Of a stretch of DNA of 64,000 nt, positions 45,771 to 55,121 are shown piece by piece. A model generated the notes under the pieces. It was not told the DNA's origin. It saw only the letters and a program-made list of their open reading frames with translations, and did not search any database. The stretch lies in the NCBI GenBank assembly GCA_903928685.1, contig CAIYRS010000108.1, positions 83,161 to 147,160 on the forward strand. Direction: 5' to 3'. Every line of letters starts with the position of its first letter. Position 1 is the first letter of the stretch. The DNA comes from an uncultured Methylococcaceae bacterium. Lineage in GTDB: Bacteria; Pseudomonadota; Gammaproteobacteria; Methylococcales; Methylomonadaceae. Position numbers and translations under genes: made by a program.

Positions 45771-46514
45771 ATGCCATATCAATTTACCGTTAGCCCAGAC
45801 TTTTCCCCAGATCACCTTTCCGGTTGGTATATTTTCAACACCTGGTTGCAAAAGCAAACAGGTGAAGCCATCCATTTGGAAATGTATGACAATTTCCAAT
45901 CCCAGCGTAATGCCATCCAGCAAAACAATGTCGATTTAATCTACGCAAACCCCTACGATGCCGCCATGTTGGTGCGCGAAAATGGTTTTTTGCCGTTGGT
46001 AACTTCAGGTATTGCCGATGAAGCAATCATCGCCGTCAATGCCGATAGTCCTATTGCCGATGTTGCTGAGCTAGCCGCCAATATCCGCGTTGCCATGAGC
46101 GAAGATCCCGACGTCAGAATGATGGGCTTGATTATGTTAGAGCCAGCGGACTTAAATGCTAGCAATATCAGTATCATTGGCTGTGATAGTTATGTGCTGG
46201 TCGCCAAGCAATTGTTGAGGCAAGATGCCGAAGTTGGCGTATTTTTGGCAGAAGCCTACGACGACTTATCAAACATCATAAAAAGCAAATTACGCATACT
46301 TGTCCGCAGCCAAATCAGCGTTATCCACCACGCATTGATGATTGGGCCAAAGCTAGCCAATAAAAGGGCAGAATACCAACAATTGCTGCTAAATATGGCG
46401 GATGATCCCAAAGGCAAGGATGTCTTGCATAGCTTAGGGTTTGAAACTTGGGTAAAAGTTGAAGATGAAGATATGGAATTTATGATCGATTTGATGGACA
46501 CCCTTGCAATTTAA
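45771..46514 (+). CDS. PhnD-like binding protein without signal peptide
   Basis: The ATG at 45771 follows GGCAGGGA; the protein is 247 residues. It has the fold pattern of phosphate/phosphonate ABC-transporter binding proteins: FNTWLQKQTGEAIHLEMYDNFQSQRNAIQQNNVDLIYANPYDAAMLV, then SPIADVAELAANIRVA. There is no N-terminal signal sequence and no transporter genes beside it, so it is probably cytoplasmic. Similar folds serve as ligand-sensing modules. A role as soluble sensor in the GTPase cluster is inference. Confidence 0.75.
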   Translation: MPYQFTVSPDFSPDHLSGWYIFNTWLQKQTGEAIHLEMYDNFQSQRNAIQQNNVDLIYANPYDAAMLVRENGFLPLVTSGIADEAIIAVNADSPIADVAELAANIRVAMSEDPDVRMMGLIMLEPADLNASNISIIGCDSYVLVAKQLLRQDAEVGVFLAEAYDDLSNIIKSKLRILVRSQISVIHHALMIGPKLANKRAEYQQLLLNMADDPKGKDVLHSLGFETWVKVEDEDMEFMIDLMDTLAI

Positions 46515-46595
46515 AGTATCCATTCAACCCCTTGCTAACCGCTAAACAAAGCTAATTCTTTTTTGATTTTTGTTAATTGCCGTTTTTTTCCGACC

Positions 46596-47102
46596 ATGTC
46601 ATTACTTACTTCTTATCTGCGACTTTGCTGGTTTCAAAACAACCCAACCGAATTACATCCGCCACAATCATTCTTATGGAAATGTATCGGCTTCTATTTA
46701 GCCTCCGGTATTGTCGTCGAAGCCAACATTAGTGATCCTGCCGATGCCACCTTAGAAGTCGCTATGCGCGCGGTGGTTGCCTTAACTTTGTTGTCCTGCT
46801 TGGTGTTTTTCACTAAAAACAGTCCTTTGTTTAAGCAATTGCTCGCAGGCGTTTTTATGTGTGAAAACTTCATCATGACCTTAGGCATCGGTGTGGAAAT
46901 TTACGATGCCTTTGTCCAGGGTACAGAATACGAAGAGTACCCCACCTATCTCGGCGTATTTTTAATCCTTTGGTATATGGCGAATATCAGCTATGTATTT
47001 AAACAAGTGTTTGATTTTCGCACCTATAGCAGCATTGGTTTGGCGGTCGTTTATTTTGCCTTAACCTATGGCGGGCCTTTTTTAGTGATGGAAGTCATTT
47101 AA
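46596..47102 (+). CDS. Small polytopic membrane protein, unrecognised
   Basis: Start taken at the ATG at 46596, giving 168 residues with four predicted membrane helices: about 27-45 (CIGFYLASGIVVEANIS), 52-70 (AMRAVVALTLLSCLVFF), 78-98 (LLAGVFMCENFIMTLGIGV) and 145-165. I recognise no family. It lies 81 bp after the PhnD-like gene and could be the membrane component of the cluster, or an independent gene. Confidence 0.65.
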   Translation: MSLLTSYLRLCWFQNNPTELHPPQSFLWKCIGFYLASGIVVEANISDPADATLEVAMRAVVALTLLSCLVFFTKNSPLFKQLLAGVFMCENFIMTLGIGVEIYDAFVQGTEYEEYPTYLGVFLILWYMANISYVFKQVFDFRTYSSIGLAVVYFALTYGGPFLVMEVI

Positions 47103-47228
47103 GCCTCTCGATACCCAATCTTCACCATGACGGCTAGCGGGATTGTTAAGCCACAACCCATAAAACAAGCCCTTAGCCGTTTGCATTCACTGACCGAAAA
47201 AGCGGTCAGGCCAATATAAAATCAAACC

Positions 47229-48038
47229 ATGAACAAATACGGCGGACAGCTGGTTTATCAAATCCACGATGATGACGGCACCATAGAAATCATTGATGAT
47301 GCCGGGCTGCGGTCATTACATTTTGGCTCATTACCCAAACAAAGCAGCATGTCGTTACATGAGCCGGACAAACTGGTGTTGGAATACGTGCGCTCCATGA
47401 CCAGTTGGCAATTGTTTAAACCAGACTTAGGCAACCATGTGCTTTTGCTGGGATTAGGTGGCGGTTCAATCAGCAAGTTTTTACTACAACAATTCCCCGA
47501 ATGCCGACTAAAAGTCATCGAATGCCGCCGTAGTGTGGTAAAAATCGCCCGTAGCCATTTTGGCCTGCCTTTAGACCCACGCATAAAAATTCTGATTGGC
47601 GATGGCGGGCTTTATGTCCGCAAAGCCAAAGAAAGTGAACGCGGTTATTACGACCTCATCATGCTAGACGCTTTCGACCACGAAGGCGTCGCCCCAACTA
47701 TCTGTAGCGAAATTTTTTTCCAAGCAGCTAAGTCCTTGTTAACAAAAGAAGGTATACTGGTCGCCAATTTGTGGGGTGGGGCGGGCAATATGCAATTCCA
47801 ACAACTTGCCCGTTGGTTAGGGCAATGTTTCAACTGGAATATCCTATTATTGCCCGTGCCTGATAGAAGCAACATCATCGTCTTAGCATTTAACGCCCGG
47901 TCACCGAGTTTTTCCTTGGAACAACTGCGAAATAGGGCGAACCAGCTTGAAGACCAACTCCAAATCGAATTTCCACGTTTTTTAAAAGACCTGAAAAAAC
48001 ATAACGCCAGTACCTTTAATAAATTAATCAGCACATGA
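47229..48038 (+). CDS. Spermidine synthase-like SAM-dependent protein
   Basis: This 269-residue protein resembles SpeE-type aminopropyltransferases/methyltransferases: [16 protein letters not shown], the nucleotide-binding [35 protein letters not shown] and [13 protein letters not shown]. Spermidine synthases normally have a GGGDG motif; here it is GLGGGS, and the D of the YDVIIxDSxDP motif is kept. Many such proteins are annotated as spermidine synthase without proof; the substrate is open. Its stop overlaps the YgiQ start (ATGA). Confidence 0.75.
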   Translation: MNKYGGQLVYQIHDDDGTIEIIDDAGLRSLHFGSLPKQSSMSLHEPDKLVLEYVRSMTSWQLFKPDLGNHVLLLGLGGGSISKFLLQQFPECRLKVIECRRSVVKIARSHFGLPLDPRIKILIGDGGLYVRKAKESERGYYDLIMLDAFDHEGVAPTICSEIFFQAAKSLLTKEGILVANLWGGAGNMQFQQLARWLGQCFNWNILLLPVPDRSNIIVLAFNARSPSFSLEQLRNRANQLEDQLQIEFPRFLKDLKKHNASTFNKLIST

Positions 48039-50194
48039 CAGTTACCGCTATACCCGACGCCCCTTATCTTTTTAGCTACCGCAAATATTGGGCGCAACGC
48101 TTTGGCACTGCGCCATCGTTGCCAATGAGCCGCACAGAAATGGATGAACTGGGCTGGGATAGCTGCGATGTTATTTTAGTTACAGGCGATGCCTACATAG
48201 ACCACCCCAGTTTTGGAATGGCCTTGATCGGGCGATTATTGGAAGCCCAAGGCTTTCGGGTCGGCATCATCTCCCAGCCCGATTGGCAAAGTGCCACGGA
48301 ATTTAAAAAACTAGGGCGACCTAATTTATTCTTTGGCGTTACTGGCGGCAACATGGATTCCATGGTCAACCGCTACACCTCCGACAAAAAAATCCGCTCC
48401 AACGATGCCTACACCCCAGACGGTGCCGCAGGCAAACGCCCCGACCGCGCCGTCAATGTTTATTCACACCGCTGCCGCGAAGCCTTCAAAGACGTGCCTA
48501 TCATCATCGGCGGTATAGAAGCCAGCCTGCGGCGCATTGCCCATTATGATTATTGGTCAGATACCGTACGCAAATCGGTATTGTTAGATGCCAAAGCCGA
48601 TTTATTGGTTTACGGCAATGCTGAGCGCCAAGTAGTCGAAATTGCCCATCGATTGGCTAATGGTGAAGCCGTCTCCGAACTCACAGGCATTCGTGGTACC
48701 GTGCATTTTGTCAAAAACGTGCCGGAAGGCTGGTTGGTAAAAGACTCTACCGATATAGATAAACCCGGCGCACCGATGTTGCCGATTGATCCTTATCAAG
48801 AAAATCCCGCCTGTGACTTAAAGCCAGAAACGGCAAACCCAGATGAACACGTAATCCGTATTGACAAATTGCTGGCAAGAAGCCGCCGTTCGCAAACCGT
48901 CATCCGCTTGCCTGCTTATGAAGCCGTCAAAGACGACGCCATCCTCTACGCGCATACCTCCAGAATCATGCACGCAGAAACCAACCCAGGTAATGCCCGC
49001 TCCTTAATCCAACAACATGGCAACCGCCAAGTGTGGATTAATCCGCCGCCAATCCCATTAACCACCAAAGAAATGGACGGCGTTTTTGATTTGCCGTACT
49101 CACGTCTGCCGCATCGTGATTATGGCAAAGCTCATATTCCCGCGTTTGAAATGATCCAGCATTCAGTCAACATCATGCGCGGCTGCTTCGGCGGTTGCAG
49201 TTTTTGCTCCATTACCGAACACGAAGGCCGCATCATCCAAAGCCGTTCGGAAGATTCCATCATCCGCGAAATAGAAGCGATACGCGACACCTCACCCGCG
49301 TTCACCGGGCATATTTCCGATTTGGGCGGGCCGACCGCAAACATGTACCGCCTAGCGTGCAAAGATGAAAAAATCGAAGCTGCTTGCCGTAAACCTTCTT
49401 GCGTCTATCCAGGCATTTGCCCGAATTTGAATACCGACCACACGCCGTTGATAAAACTTTATCGCCGCGCCCGTGCTTTGCCCGGTATCAAAAAAATCTT
49501 TATCGCCTCCGGCTTACGTTACGATTTGGCGGTGGAATCGCCCGAATACGTCAAAGAATTAGTTACCCATCACGTTGGCGGCTATCTAAAAATTGCCCCA
49601 GAACATACCGAAAAAGGGCCGTTATCAAAAATGATGAAACCCGGTATCGGCACGTATGACCGCTTTAAGGAAATGTTCGATAAATATTCCAAAGAAGCGG
49701 GCAAAGAGCAATATCTGATCCCATATTTCATTGCCGCCCATCCCGGCACCACCGACAGCGATATGTTGAATTTGGCGTTATGGCTAAAGCGCAACGGTTT
49801 CCGCGCCGACCAAGTGCAGGCATTTTTGCCATCACCCATGGCTATCGCCACCGCTATGTACCATTCAGGCAAAGACACGCTACACAAAGTTAACCATAAA
49901 GCCGACGATATTTTTGTCCCGAAAAGCGTTAAACAACGCCGTCTGCATAAAGCTTTCCTGCGTTATCACGACCCCAAAAACTGGCCTTTATTGCGTGATG
50001 CCTTAAAAGAAATGGGCAGGGCGGATTTAATCGGTAATGGCAAACAGCATTTGATACCGTCTTTCCAGCCTAAAGGCACAGCCCCCGTTTTAAACAAAGC
50101 GCAACTGTTTAAAACCAAATTTACTGGCTTGGATAATCAAAAAAACGGTAAAAGTAAAGTTTATGGTGCTGGTAGAGGCAAATCGGGGCGATGA
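48035..50194 (+). CDS. ygiQ: YgiQ-family radical SAM protein
   Basis: This 719-residue protein is a YgiQ (UPF0313) homologue. It has an N-terminal B12-binding-like domain ([40 protein letters not shown]), the radical SAM motif Cys384-x3-Cys388-x2-Cys391 ([18 protein letters not shown]) and the family's C-terminal region ([35 protein letters not shown]). The biochemical reaction is not established. It is translationally coupled to the spermidine-synthase-like gene. Confidence 0.92.
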   Translation: MTVTAIPDAPYLFSYRKYWAQRFGTAPSLPMSRTEMDELGWDSCDVILVTGDAYIDHPSFGMALIGRLLEAQGFRVGIISQPDWQSATEFKKLGRPNLFFGVTGGNMDSMVNRYTSDKKIRSNDAYTPDGAAGKRPDRAVNVYSHRCREAFKDVPIIIGGIEASLRRIAHYDYWSDTVRKSVLLDAKADLLVYGNAERQVVEIAHRLANGEAVSELTGIRGTVHFVKNVPEGWLVKDSTDIDKPGAPMLPIDPYQENPACDLKPETANPDEHVIRIDKLLARSRRSQTVIRLPAYEAVKDDAILYAHTSRIMHAETNPGNARSLIQQHGNRQVWINPPPIPLTTKEMDGVFDLPYSRLPHRDYGKAHIPAFEMIQHSVNIMRGCFGGCSFCSITEHEGRIIQSRSEDSIIREIEAIRDTSPAFTGHISDLGGPTANMYRLACKDEKIEAACRKPSCVYPGICPNLNTDHTPLIKLYRRARALPGIKKIFIASGLRYDLAVESPEYVKELVTHHVGGYLKIAPEHTEKGPLSKMMKPGIGTYDRFKEMFDKYSKEAGKEQYLIPYFIAAHPGTTDSDMLNLALWLKRNGFRADQVQAFLPSPMAIATAMYHSGKDTLHKVNHKADDIFVPKSVKQRRLHKAFLRYHDPKNWPLLRDALKEMGRADLIGNGKQHLIPSFQPKGTAPVLNKAQLFKTKFTGLDNQKNGKSKVYGAGRGKSGR

Positions 50195-50204
50195 ATGTTG
50201 ATGT

Positions 50205-50232
50205 CGGCGTCCAACTGTTTTTGGACGCCGAA
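50205..50232 (+). terminator. Hairpin after ygiQ
   Basis: TCGGCGTCCAA and TTGGACGCCGA form an 11-bp stem around CTGTTT, 10 bp after the ygiQ stop. No T-tract follows directly, so it may be a weak terminator. Confidence 0.5.
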
Positions 50233-50296
50233 AATAACTTTTGAATGGCTTTTTGGGTTTTTAGATATACGGTTAGCGTGTTTTGGTGACAAGACC

Positions 50297-50596
50297 TTAA
50301 GATACCCGATCAACCCAATACCCAGGCCGACGAGACTGATGGGCTATAGCAAAAATAATTATTCTGCCACTCTGATATGGCTTATAAACTAGCCAAAATG
50401 GAAAGCCTTTAACGACAACTCGCCGTGTACCGGAAGCAGCAGGCGAGCCTACATTTGGAAAAGCAACTACCAGAGAAGCGGCTTTTTCAACAGATGAAGA
50501 AAGCCTCGCGCCCAAGCCCCGTTGTGCCGCTTCATAAAATAATACTTCCGCGATAAATTCTTCCAGCGCCTCAGGAATAAATTCAACTTTTGTCAC
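50297..50596 (-). CDS. ParE/RelE-family toxin
   Basis: This 99-residue protein has the ParE/RelE toxin pattern: VEFIPEALEEFIAEVLFYEAAQRGLG opening helices, GSPAASGTRRVVVKGFPFWLVYKP strands and IIIFAIAHQSRRPGYW at the end. ParE-type toxins poison gyrase and RelE-type toxins cut mRNA; which applies is not clear from sequence. It overlaps the antitoxin stop by 4 bases. A toxin-antitoxin pair next to a dispersed repeat suggests acquired DNA. Confidence 0.88.
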   Translation of the reverse strand: MTKVEFIPEALEEFIAEVLFYEAAQRGLGARLSSSVEKAASLVVAFPNVGSPAASGTRRVVVKGFPFWLVYKPYQSGRIIIFAIAHQSRRPGYWVDRVS

Positions 50597-50823
50597 TGGA
50601 CAAGGCGCTTAGCTTCATTGAAAACATCTTGCGCTGGAATAGTTAAAACTTCCCCCGCCTCAAAAGCCGAGACACGGCGCGCAATTTCCTGATCCCACGC
50701 TTGTTGTATTTCTGTCGAGATTTGCTCTTGCAAAGACTCTAAAAGAAATTCGGCAAGCTTCGCACGATCATCAGGTGGTAACAACGCAGCTTGCCGCTCT
50801 ACTTCAAGAAGTAATGTGGACAT
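50593..50823 (-). CDS. Addiction-module antitoxin (CHP02574-type)
   Basis: This 76-residue acidic protein matches the 'putative addiction module component' family: LEVERQAALLPPDDRAKLAEFLLESL, then AWDQEIARRVSAFEAGEVLTIPAQDVFNEAKRL. It precedes and overlaps the ParE-like toxin gene, as expected for antitoxin-first modules. It would neutralise the toxin and probably repress the shared promoter, which should lie in 50824-50880. Confidence 0.87.
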   Translation of the reverse strand: MSTLLLEVERQAALLPPDDRAKLAEFLLESLQEQISTEIQQAWDQEIARRVSAFEAGEVLTIPAQDVFNEAKRLVQ

Positions 50824-50928
50824 GAGGATTCCTTAGTTTTGTAGGTGACGGGGAATTATTTTACGCTAACAAAAAACTGAAACCTGAAAATATTCAATAA
50901 GCCGACTATATCCACTGAATCGTACTAA

Positions 50929-51215
50929 TTGGCGTTACGCAGTAACGTGTTTCTCCCGTTTGCCGCGTCGAGCACCGCAGCATTTGTCGGGAATAGCCAG
51001 AAGGGGTGCGGCAGGGAAGCCGCACGGCGGCAGATGGGCAGGAAGCCCATTCTGCCGTCCCCCGACAAATGCGAGGAGCGCAAGACATGAGCGGCGACCG
51101 GGCCGCCTTTTCTTTGGCTACTTTCTTTTGGCGGCGCAAAAGAAAGTAGCTCGCCTTCGGGTGCGAGTACCTGATTAGAAAAACTGTCGCGATAGCGACT
51201 CGTCATTATTTGTTT
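50929..51215. repeat. Structured dispersed repeat, copy 2 (inverted)
   Basis: Reverse-complement copy of 25727-26022. The outer stem is GCATTTGTCGGG (50980-50991) with CCCGACAAATGC (51061-51072). Relative to copy 1, paired changes preserve stems: GTTACTTT/AAAGTAAC becomes GCTACTTT/AAAGTAGC, and GGCAAA-GGGGC/GCCCC-TTTGCC becomes GGCAGA-TGGGC/GCCCA-TCTGCC. It occupies most of the 432-bp gap between the antitoxin and the membrane-protein gene. No gene is supported within it. Confidence 0.85.
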
Positions 51216-51255
51216 TCATATCGCAGAAAATGTCTGGGTAACATCAGCCCCCCAA

Positions 51256-52569
51256 TCAATCCCAGCTTTTCAACTCATCCCAATAAGCATCAACTTTTCG
51301 CAAAATAATTTGCTGTCTTTTTTCCAAGTAAGAAGCAGCCAGCAACACCAACAAACCCAAGCCTATCGAACTCAACCACGGTGCATGTTGGTAAGCATCA
51401 ATCGCATAACGGCAATAGAACAAAATCCCGCCTAAAAAGCACAAGTGCCCGCAGAAGAACGGGGTTTTTTCACGTTGACGCAAGCCGATTAAACTTAACA
51501 AGACACCTGTGGCTAATGCCAATAAGGGCGCAAACGCTTGTTCGTTAAACAAGGCTCCAGCCATTAAGCCGAATGCCAAGCACGCGCCGATGCCGCGATA
51601 GGCAGTCGGGTAATATTCAACAAAAGCCGACAACACAAATAACAGCAACACCATCGGCAACAACAAGCCATAATGCGTTGGTATAAAATCATCCCAATTA
51701 TTGCTCACCAGCAACCACGCCAAAAGGGTCGCGAAAGTACCAAACCATTGCCCGACCACCACCAAAGACGAATCGGTATAGCGTTTAATATCAATAATCC
51801 CGATAACCGCGACGATTGCCGCCAGCACTACGCTCAACACCAGCGATACCGGATGCAACACGCTTCTGCCCACTAAAATCAACAACGGCAAGCTAATTAA
51901 TACCCGCGCTGCCAAGCCTTCGTATAACTGCATGGCGCTGTCTTGTCGTAATCGATGCTCGATAGCCCGCAAGATAAAAAACAAGCAAACAATCATCAAA
52001 GGAATGCCTATACCATCGCGGATAGGCAATAACAAATAGCCATTGCCTAACAACATGGCGATCATCAGCATTTTTACTTGCCGCCGTGCCAACATAGAAA
52101 AGCCCGCGTAACTGACTAACACCAGCAACACCGCAGAGATAGCCAAATCGATGGCGATTAACGAAGGTTGCACTTGCTCAAATTGCAACCAACTGTAAGG
52201 CAGTTGCAAGGCCAAATCGCCTTGGCTGAAGTTGTAAAGCATGGCGCTGACTTGCGAGACTTGCACAGGCAAAAACGCCACGCCCAAGGCGAAAAAAATC
52301 CGCGCACCAGTGGTTTCCTTAAGTCCGTAAGCGCAAATCAGACCGCCTAAACACAGCAAGAAAGTAAACGCCAAACCCAACCAATAACGGTAAGCGGGCA
52401 ACAAATCCGCATGGCCTTGCAACATAAAGCCGATGGCGGAGATGACTATCATCGCCGTACCAGCCCAACGCAAATAGCGGATGATGTCTTGAGTAGCTGA
52501 TGAGTTACTAACTTCTGTCTCGTTAGCGATCCAGGTTTTAGTGCGGCTATCAAATTTATAAGCGGACAT
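51256..52569 (-). CDS. Polytopic membrane protein of the Psp-like cluster
   Basis: The 437-residue protein has a hydrophilic N-terminus of about 30 residues and then about 12 predicted membrane helices, with little soluble sequence. Its general plan recalls DUF2157/DUF4401-type membrane proteins, but I do not firmly recognise the family. It lies 176 bp after the pspA-like gene on the same strand and is probably under the same sigma-54 promoter. It could be the membrane partner that senses or relays envelope stress; this is inferred from position. Confidence 0.7.
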   Translation of the reverse strand: MSAYKFDSRTKTWIANETEVSNSSATQDIIRYLRWAGTAMIVISAIGFMLQGHADLLPAYRYWLGLAFTFLLCLGGLICAYGLKETTGARIFFALGVAFLPVQVSQVSAMLYNFSQGDLALQLPYSWLQFEQVQPSLIAIDLAISAVLLVLVSYAGFSMLARRQVKMLMIAMLLGNGYLLLPIRDGIGIPLMIVCLFFILRAIEHRLRQDSAMQLYEGLAARVLISLPLLILVGRSVLHPVSLVLSVVLAAIVAVIGIIDIKRYTDSSLVVVGQWFGTFATLLAWLLVSNNWDDFIPTHYGLLLPMVLLLFVLSAFVEYYPTAYRGIGACLAFGLMAGALFNEQAFAPLLALATGVLLSLIGLRQREKTPFFCGHLCFLGGILFYCRYAIDAYQHAPWLSSIGLGLLVLLAASYLEKRQQIILRKVDAYWDELKSWD

Positions 52570-52671
52570 ATCAATTCTCCAATTATTTTAGAGCAGGGCT
52601 CGTTCCCAAGCTTCGGCTTGGTAAGCAACGTATCTGTTGCAAGTGTTGGTATTTGTGGTTTTTAGCGAAAT

Positions 52672-52698
52672 GGAGCGCGGGCATCTTGCCCGCGCTCC
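52672..52698. repeat. GGAGCGCGGGC hairpin, short form
   Basis: GGAGCGCGGGC and GCCCGCGCTCC form an 11-bp stem around ATCTT in the spacer between the pspA-like and membrane-protein genes. It is a shortened member of the family at 61247-61295 and 63949-63997. A nearby stretch (about 52600-52635) resembles the CCAAGC/GCTTGG hairpins at 2134-2271. Confidence 0.75.
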
Positions 52699-52745
52699 AA
52701 AAACCGAAATTTGATTGTTTAAAGCATATAGCGATAGCAGCCATC

Positions 52746-53435
52746 TCAATTCTCCTGATTAGGGTCGGTTTTGGTGTCAACGTTCTTTGCCGGACTGGCC
52801 TTAGCCGTCAATTCATCCAACAACATCGTCAATGTCAAGGCATCTTCTTCTTGGGCGAAACTGTCAGCAAACGGATCGGCGTTGGCAGGTTCAGGGCTGG
52901 TCAATTCCGCGCCAGTAATGGCTTCTTCCCAGCGATTGAAGATTTTTTGTGCTTGCTCAGCCGGATTGTCGCGTCCGCTTTTTAAGCCCGATTGCAACTG
53001 GATGCGGTTTTGCCGCGCGGCAAACACCGCTTTTTGGCTGTTTAAGGTGTGCAATTGGTTTTGGATAGTGGCTAAATCCACATCCAATTGCGCCAACTGT
53101 TGCCGGGTAGTTTGCAATTGCTCGGCGAGCAATTGGCTTTGTTGTTGCGCCCGCAACATGCGCTTGACGCATTCCAAGGCTTTTTGCTCGTCGGTTTCCC
53201 GTATTTTCACCGCCCGTGCCGACCACGTTGCCGCCTCGGTCGCCAATTCCGCCAATTGGCTGTCAAAATCCGCGATCATTTTCTGCAAGCGGTGTTGGTG
53301 GATGCGGGTTTGGCTGCGCCAGTCTTCCAAATCCTTAATCGCCGCACTCGCGACCGCTTCGTGATTTTCAAAATCGTCTACCAAGCCATCAATCTGGGTT
53401 TTTACGGTGATAAATAAACGTTTTAAGCTGTTCAT
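52746..53435 (-). CDS. PspA/IM30-family protein
   Basis: The 229-residue protein starts MNSLKRLFITVKTQIDGLVDDFENHEAVASAAIKDL, like PspA/Vipp1. The first 20 residues are amphipathic and would bind membrane. A long coiled coil follows (about 25-150). The C-terminal tail is acidic. PspA proteins coat and stabilise damaged inner membranes as ESCRT-III-like polymers and can inhibit their sigma-54 activator. Here a sigma-54 activator is encoded divergently, and a -24/-12 promoter lies 38 bp upstream of the start, after AGGAG at the start codon. Confidence 0.85.
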   Translation of the reverse strand: MNSLKRLFITVKTQIDGLVDDFENHEAVASAAIKDLEDWRSQTRIHQHRLQKMIADFDSQLAELATEAATWSARAVKIRETDEQKALECVKRMLRAQQQSQLLAEQLQTTRQQLAQLDVDLATIQNQLHTLNSQKAVFAARQNRIQLQSGLKSGRDNPAEQAQKIFNRWEEAITGAELTSPEPANADPFADSFAQEEDALTLTMLLDELTAKASPAKNVDTKTDPNQEN

Positions 53436-53472
53436 GGATTGCTCCTGTTTTGGTTAAAGTCGTATTAACTAT

Positions 53473-53489
53473 TGCAAAACAGAGGCCAG
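53473..53489 (-). promoter_or_regulatory. Sigma-54 (-24/-12) promoter of the pspA-like gene
   Basis: On the minus strand the sequence reads CTGGCCTCTGTTTTGCA, with the invariant GG and GC separated by exactly 10 bases as in the sigma-54 consensus TGGCAC-N5-TTGCA. Transcription would begin near 53462, leaving a leader of about 27 bases with AGGAGC before the ATG. The divergent gene encodes a sigma-54 activator, which supports the call. Confidence 0.85.
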
Positions 53490-53589
53490 TTTATGAGTTA
53501 TTTAAAAACAAGTAGTTATGGTTTTTTATTTCATAAATCTATAGAATATATACAAAAAATGCCGACATAAAAATCAAAAAATGAATATC

Positions 53590-53617
53590 TGGAGTGCAAA
53601 ACATGTTTTGCATTCCA
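53590..53617. promoter_or_regulatory. 28-bp palindrome, possible activator binding site
   Basis: TGGAGTGCAAAACA and TGTTTTGCATTCCA are complementary except for one G-T pair. The centre is about 140 bp upstream of the predicted sigma-54 start, a normal enhancer distance, and just upstream of the activator gene. A close relative at 18162-18201 serves as a terminator-like palindrome, so it may instead be a dispersed repeat. Confidence 0.5.
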
Positions 53618-53642
53618 ATCCCAAAACAGCCGCTTGCAGACG

Positions 53643-55121
53643 ATGAATATGCCCAAACTAAGCACCGACCAAAACCAATTTTTCGCCAAAATCGCCGACT
53701 TGGCATTCATGAACCCGTTCAGCGTCGAACGTGAACAAGCTGACTGGCAAGTGTTGGACATAAGCCCAGAAGCGATGACTTTTGCCGACCGACTGGCATT
53801 AATCGAAGCCAAACTGGAAAACGCTTTCCAAGAACTGCAACGCCAACGCAGCTTTAACATCGGCGATTACCAAGGCAAAAGCCAAGACAATATGCGCTTG
53901 GCGTGGCTGTTTTACATCTTCCACCATTATCGGCAAGCGTTTACCGAACACATCAAAGCCCAACAACAAGCAGGCGACAAAACCGTAGAGTTGGCGTTTG
54001 CCCGCACCCTCATCAGCCAATTTGGACAAGCCGGATTTACGCCGCCAGAAACCGCGCATTACATTGCTTTGCTGTTCCAAGTGCAGCGGGCGTTTTCATT
54101 TATTGATGATGCGGTTTCCGGCGATTGTCCGGCGATTTATGAATTGCGGATGCGCTTGTGGAACAATATTTTCACCTTCAATCCGGCGTGGTATCTCAAT
54201 CATTTGTTTGCACGCATGGAAGATTTTTCCCTGCTGTTGCTGGGCGAAACCGGAACGGGCAAAAGCTTGGTGGCGAAAGCCGTGGGCTGTTCCGGCTACA
54301 TCCCGTTTGATCTGAGTACGCGGCGTTTTATCGAAAGCTTCACCGCGTCGTTTCGGGCGATTAACCTGTCCGAATACTCCACCAGCTTGCTGGAATCGGA
54401 ATTGTTCGGGCATAAAAAAGGCGCGTTCACAGGCGCAATCGACAACCATCCCGGCTTGTTCGCCAAATGCAGCCGCCACGGCTCGGTATTTATTGATGAA
54501 ATCGGCGATGTCGATGTGCCGATACAAGTGAAATTGCTCAACGTCATCCAAGACCGCGTCTACAGTCCGGTCGGCAGCCACGAAAAACACCGCTTCGAAG
54601 GCCGCGTCATCAGCGCCACCAACCGCCCGATTGCACAATTGCTGGAACAAGGCCTGTTCCGAGCCGATTTGTACTACCGCCTGTGTTCCGATGTCATCAC
54701 CTTGCCCAGCTTGCGGCAACGTATCCACGAAAACCCTAACGAATTGCATAGCCTGATCGCCCGTTTACTGAACCGCGTCATCCCCACGCCCGATGAAGAT
54801 TTGCTCAGCCGCATCGAAACCAAAATCCGCACCACCGTACCGCCGGATTACCATTGGCCCGGCAACGTGCGCGAATTGGAGCAATGTATCCGCCGTATTT
54901 GTTTGACTGGCAGCTATCAGGCCAAACCGTTAGCTACGGTAGTTCAAGATGAATTTGCCTTGTACCGTACAGAAGATGGCTATCAATCCGCACAACAGCT
55001 AATGCAAAACTATTGCCGATTTTTGTATGCGGAATTGGGTGGGTTTGAAGCAGTGGCGAGAGTGGCGGGGGTGGATAGGCGGACGGTGAAGAAATACATG
55101 GATTGGGATGCGGCGGATTAA
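53643..55121 (+). CDS. Sigma-54-dependent transcriptional activator
   Basis: The start is uncertain (TTG 53634, ATG 53643 or ATG 53649); 53643 is used, giving 492 residues. The N-terminal 190 residues are not a receiver, PAS or GAF domain I recognise. The AAA+ core has Walker A GETGTGKS (about 200), ESELFGHKKGAFTGA with the sigma-54-contact GAFTGA loop (about 259), Walker B VFIDEIGD and the WPGNVRELEQ sensor region. A Fis-type helix-turn-helix (VARVAGVDRRTVKKYMDW) ends the protein. It is divergent to the pspA-like gene and most likely activates its sigma-54 promoter. Confidence 0.92.
   Translation: MNMPKLSTDQNQFFAKIADLAFMNPFSVEREQADWQVLDISPEAMTFADRLALIEAKLENAFQELQRQRSFNIGDYQGKSQDNMRLAWLFYIFHHYRQAFTEHIKAQQQAGDKTVELAFARTLISQFGQAGFTPPETAHYIALLFQVQRAFSFIDDAVSGDCPAIYELRMRLWNNIFTFNPAWYLNHLFARMEDFSLLLLGETGTGKSLVAKAVGCSGYIPFDLSTRRFIESFTASFRAINLSEYSTSLLESELFGHKKGAFTGAIDNHPGLFAKCSRHGSVFIDEIGDVDVPIQVKLLNVIQDRVYSPVGSHEKHRFEGRVISATNRPIAQLLEQGLFRADLYYRLCSDVITLPSLRQRIHENPNELHSLIARLLNRVIPTPDEDLLSRIETKIRTTVPPDYHWPGNVRELEQCIRRICLTGSYQAKPLATVVQDEFALYRTEDGYQSAQQLMQNYCRFLYAELGGFEAVARVAGVDRRTVKKYMDWDAAD

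Noticed and set aside
49399..49887. Additional frames opposite or within ygiQ
   Set aside because: They are shadows of the strongly conserved ygiQ frame with no motifs of their own.
50205..50392. Small gene (about 65 residues) after ygiQ
   Set aside because: It overlaps the hairpin and the toxin gene end, and has no ribosome-binding site or recognisable sequence.
53799..54749. Minus-strand frames of 93-217 residues across the sigma-54 activator
   Set aside because: The plus-strand frame contains all AAA+ motifs; the opposite frames are by-products of GC-rich codon use.
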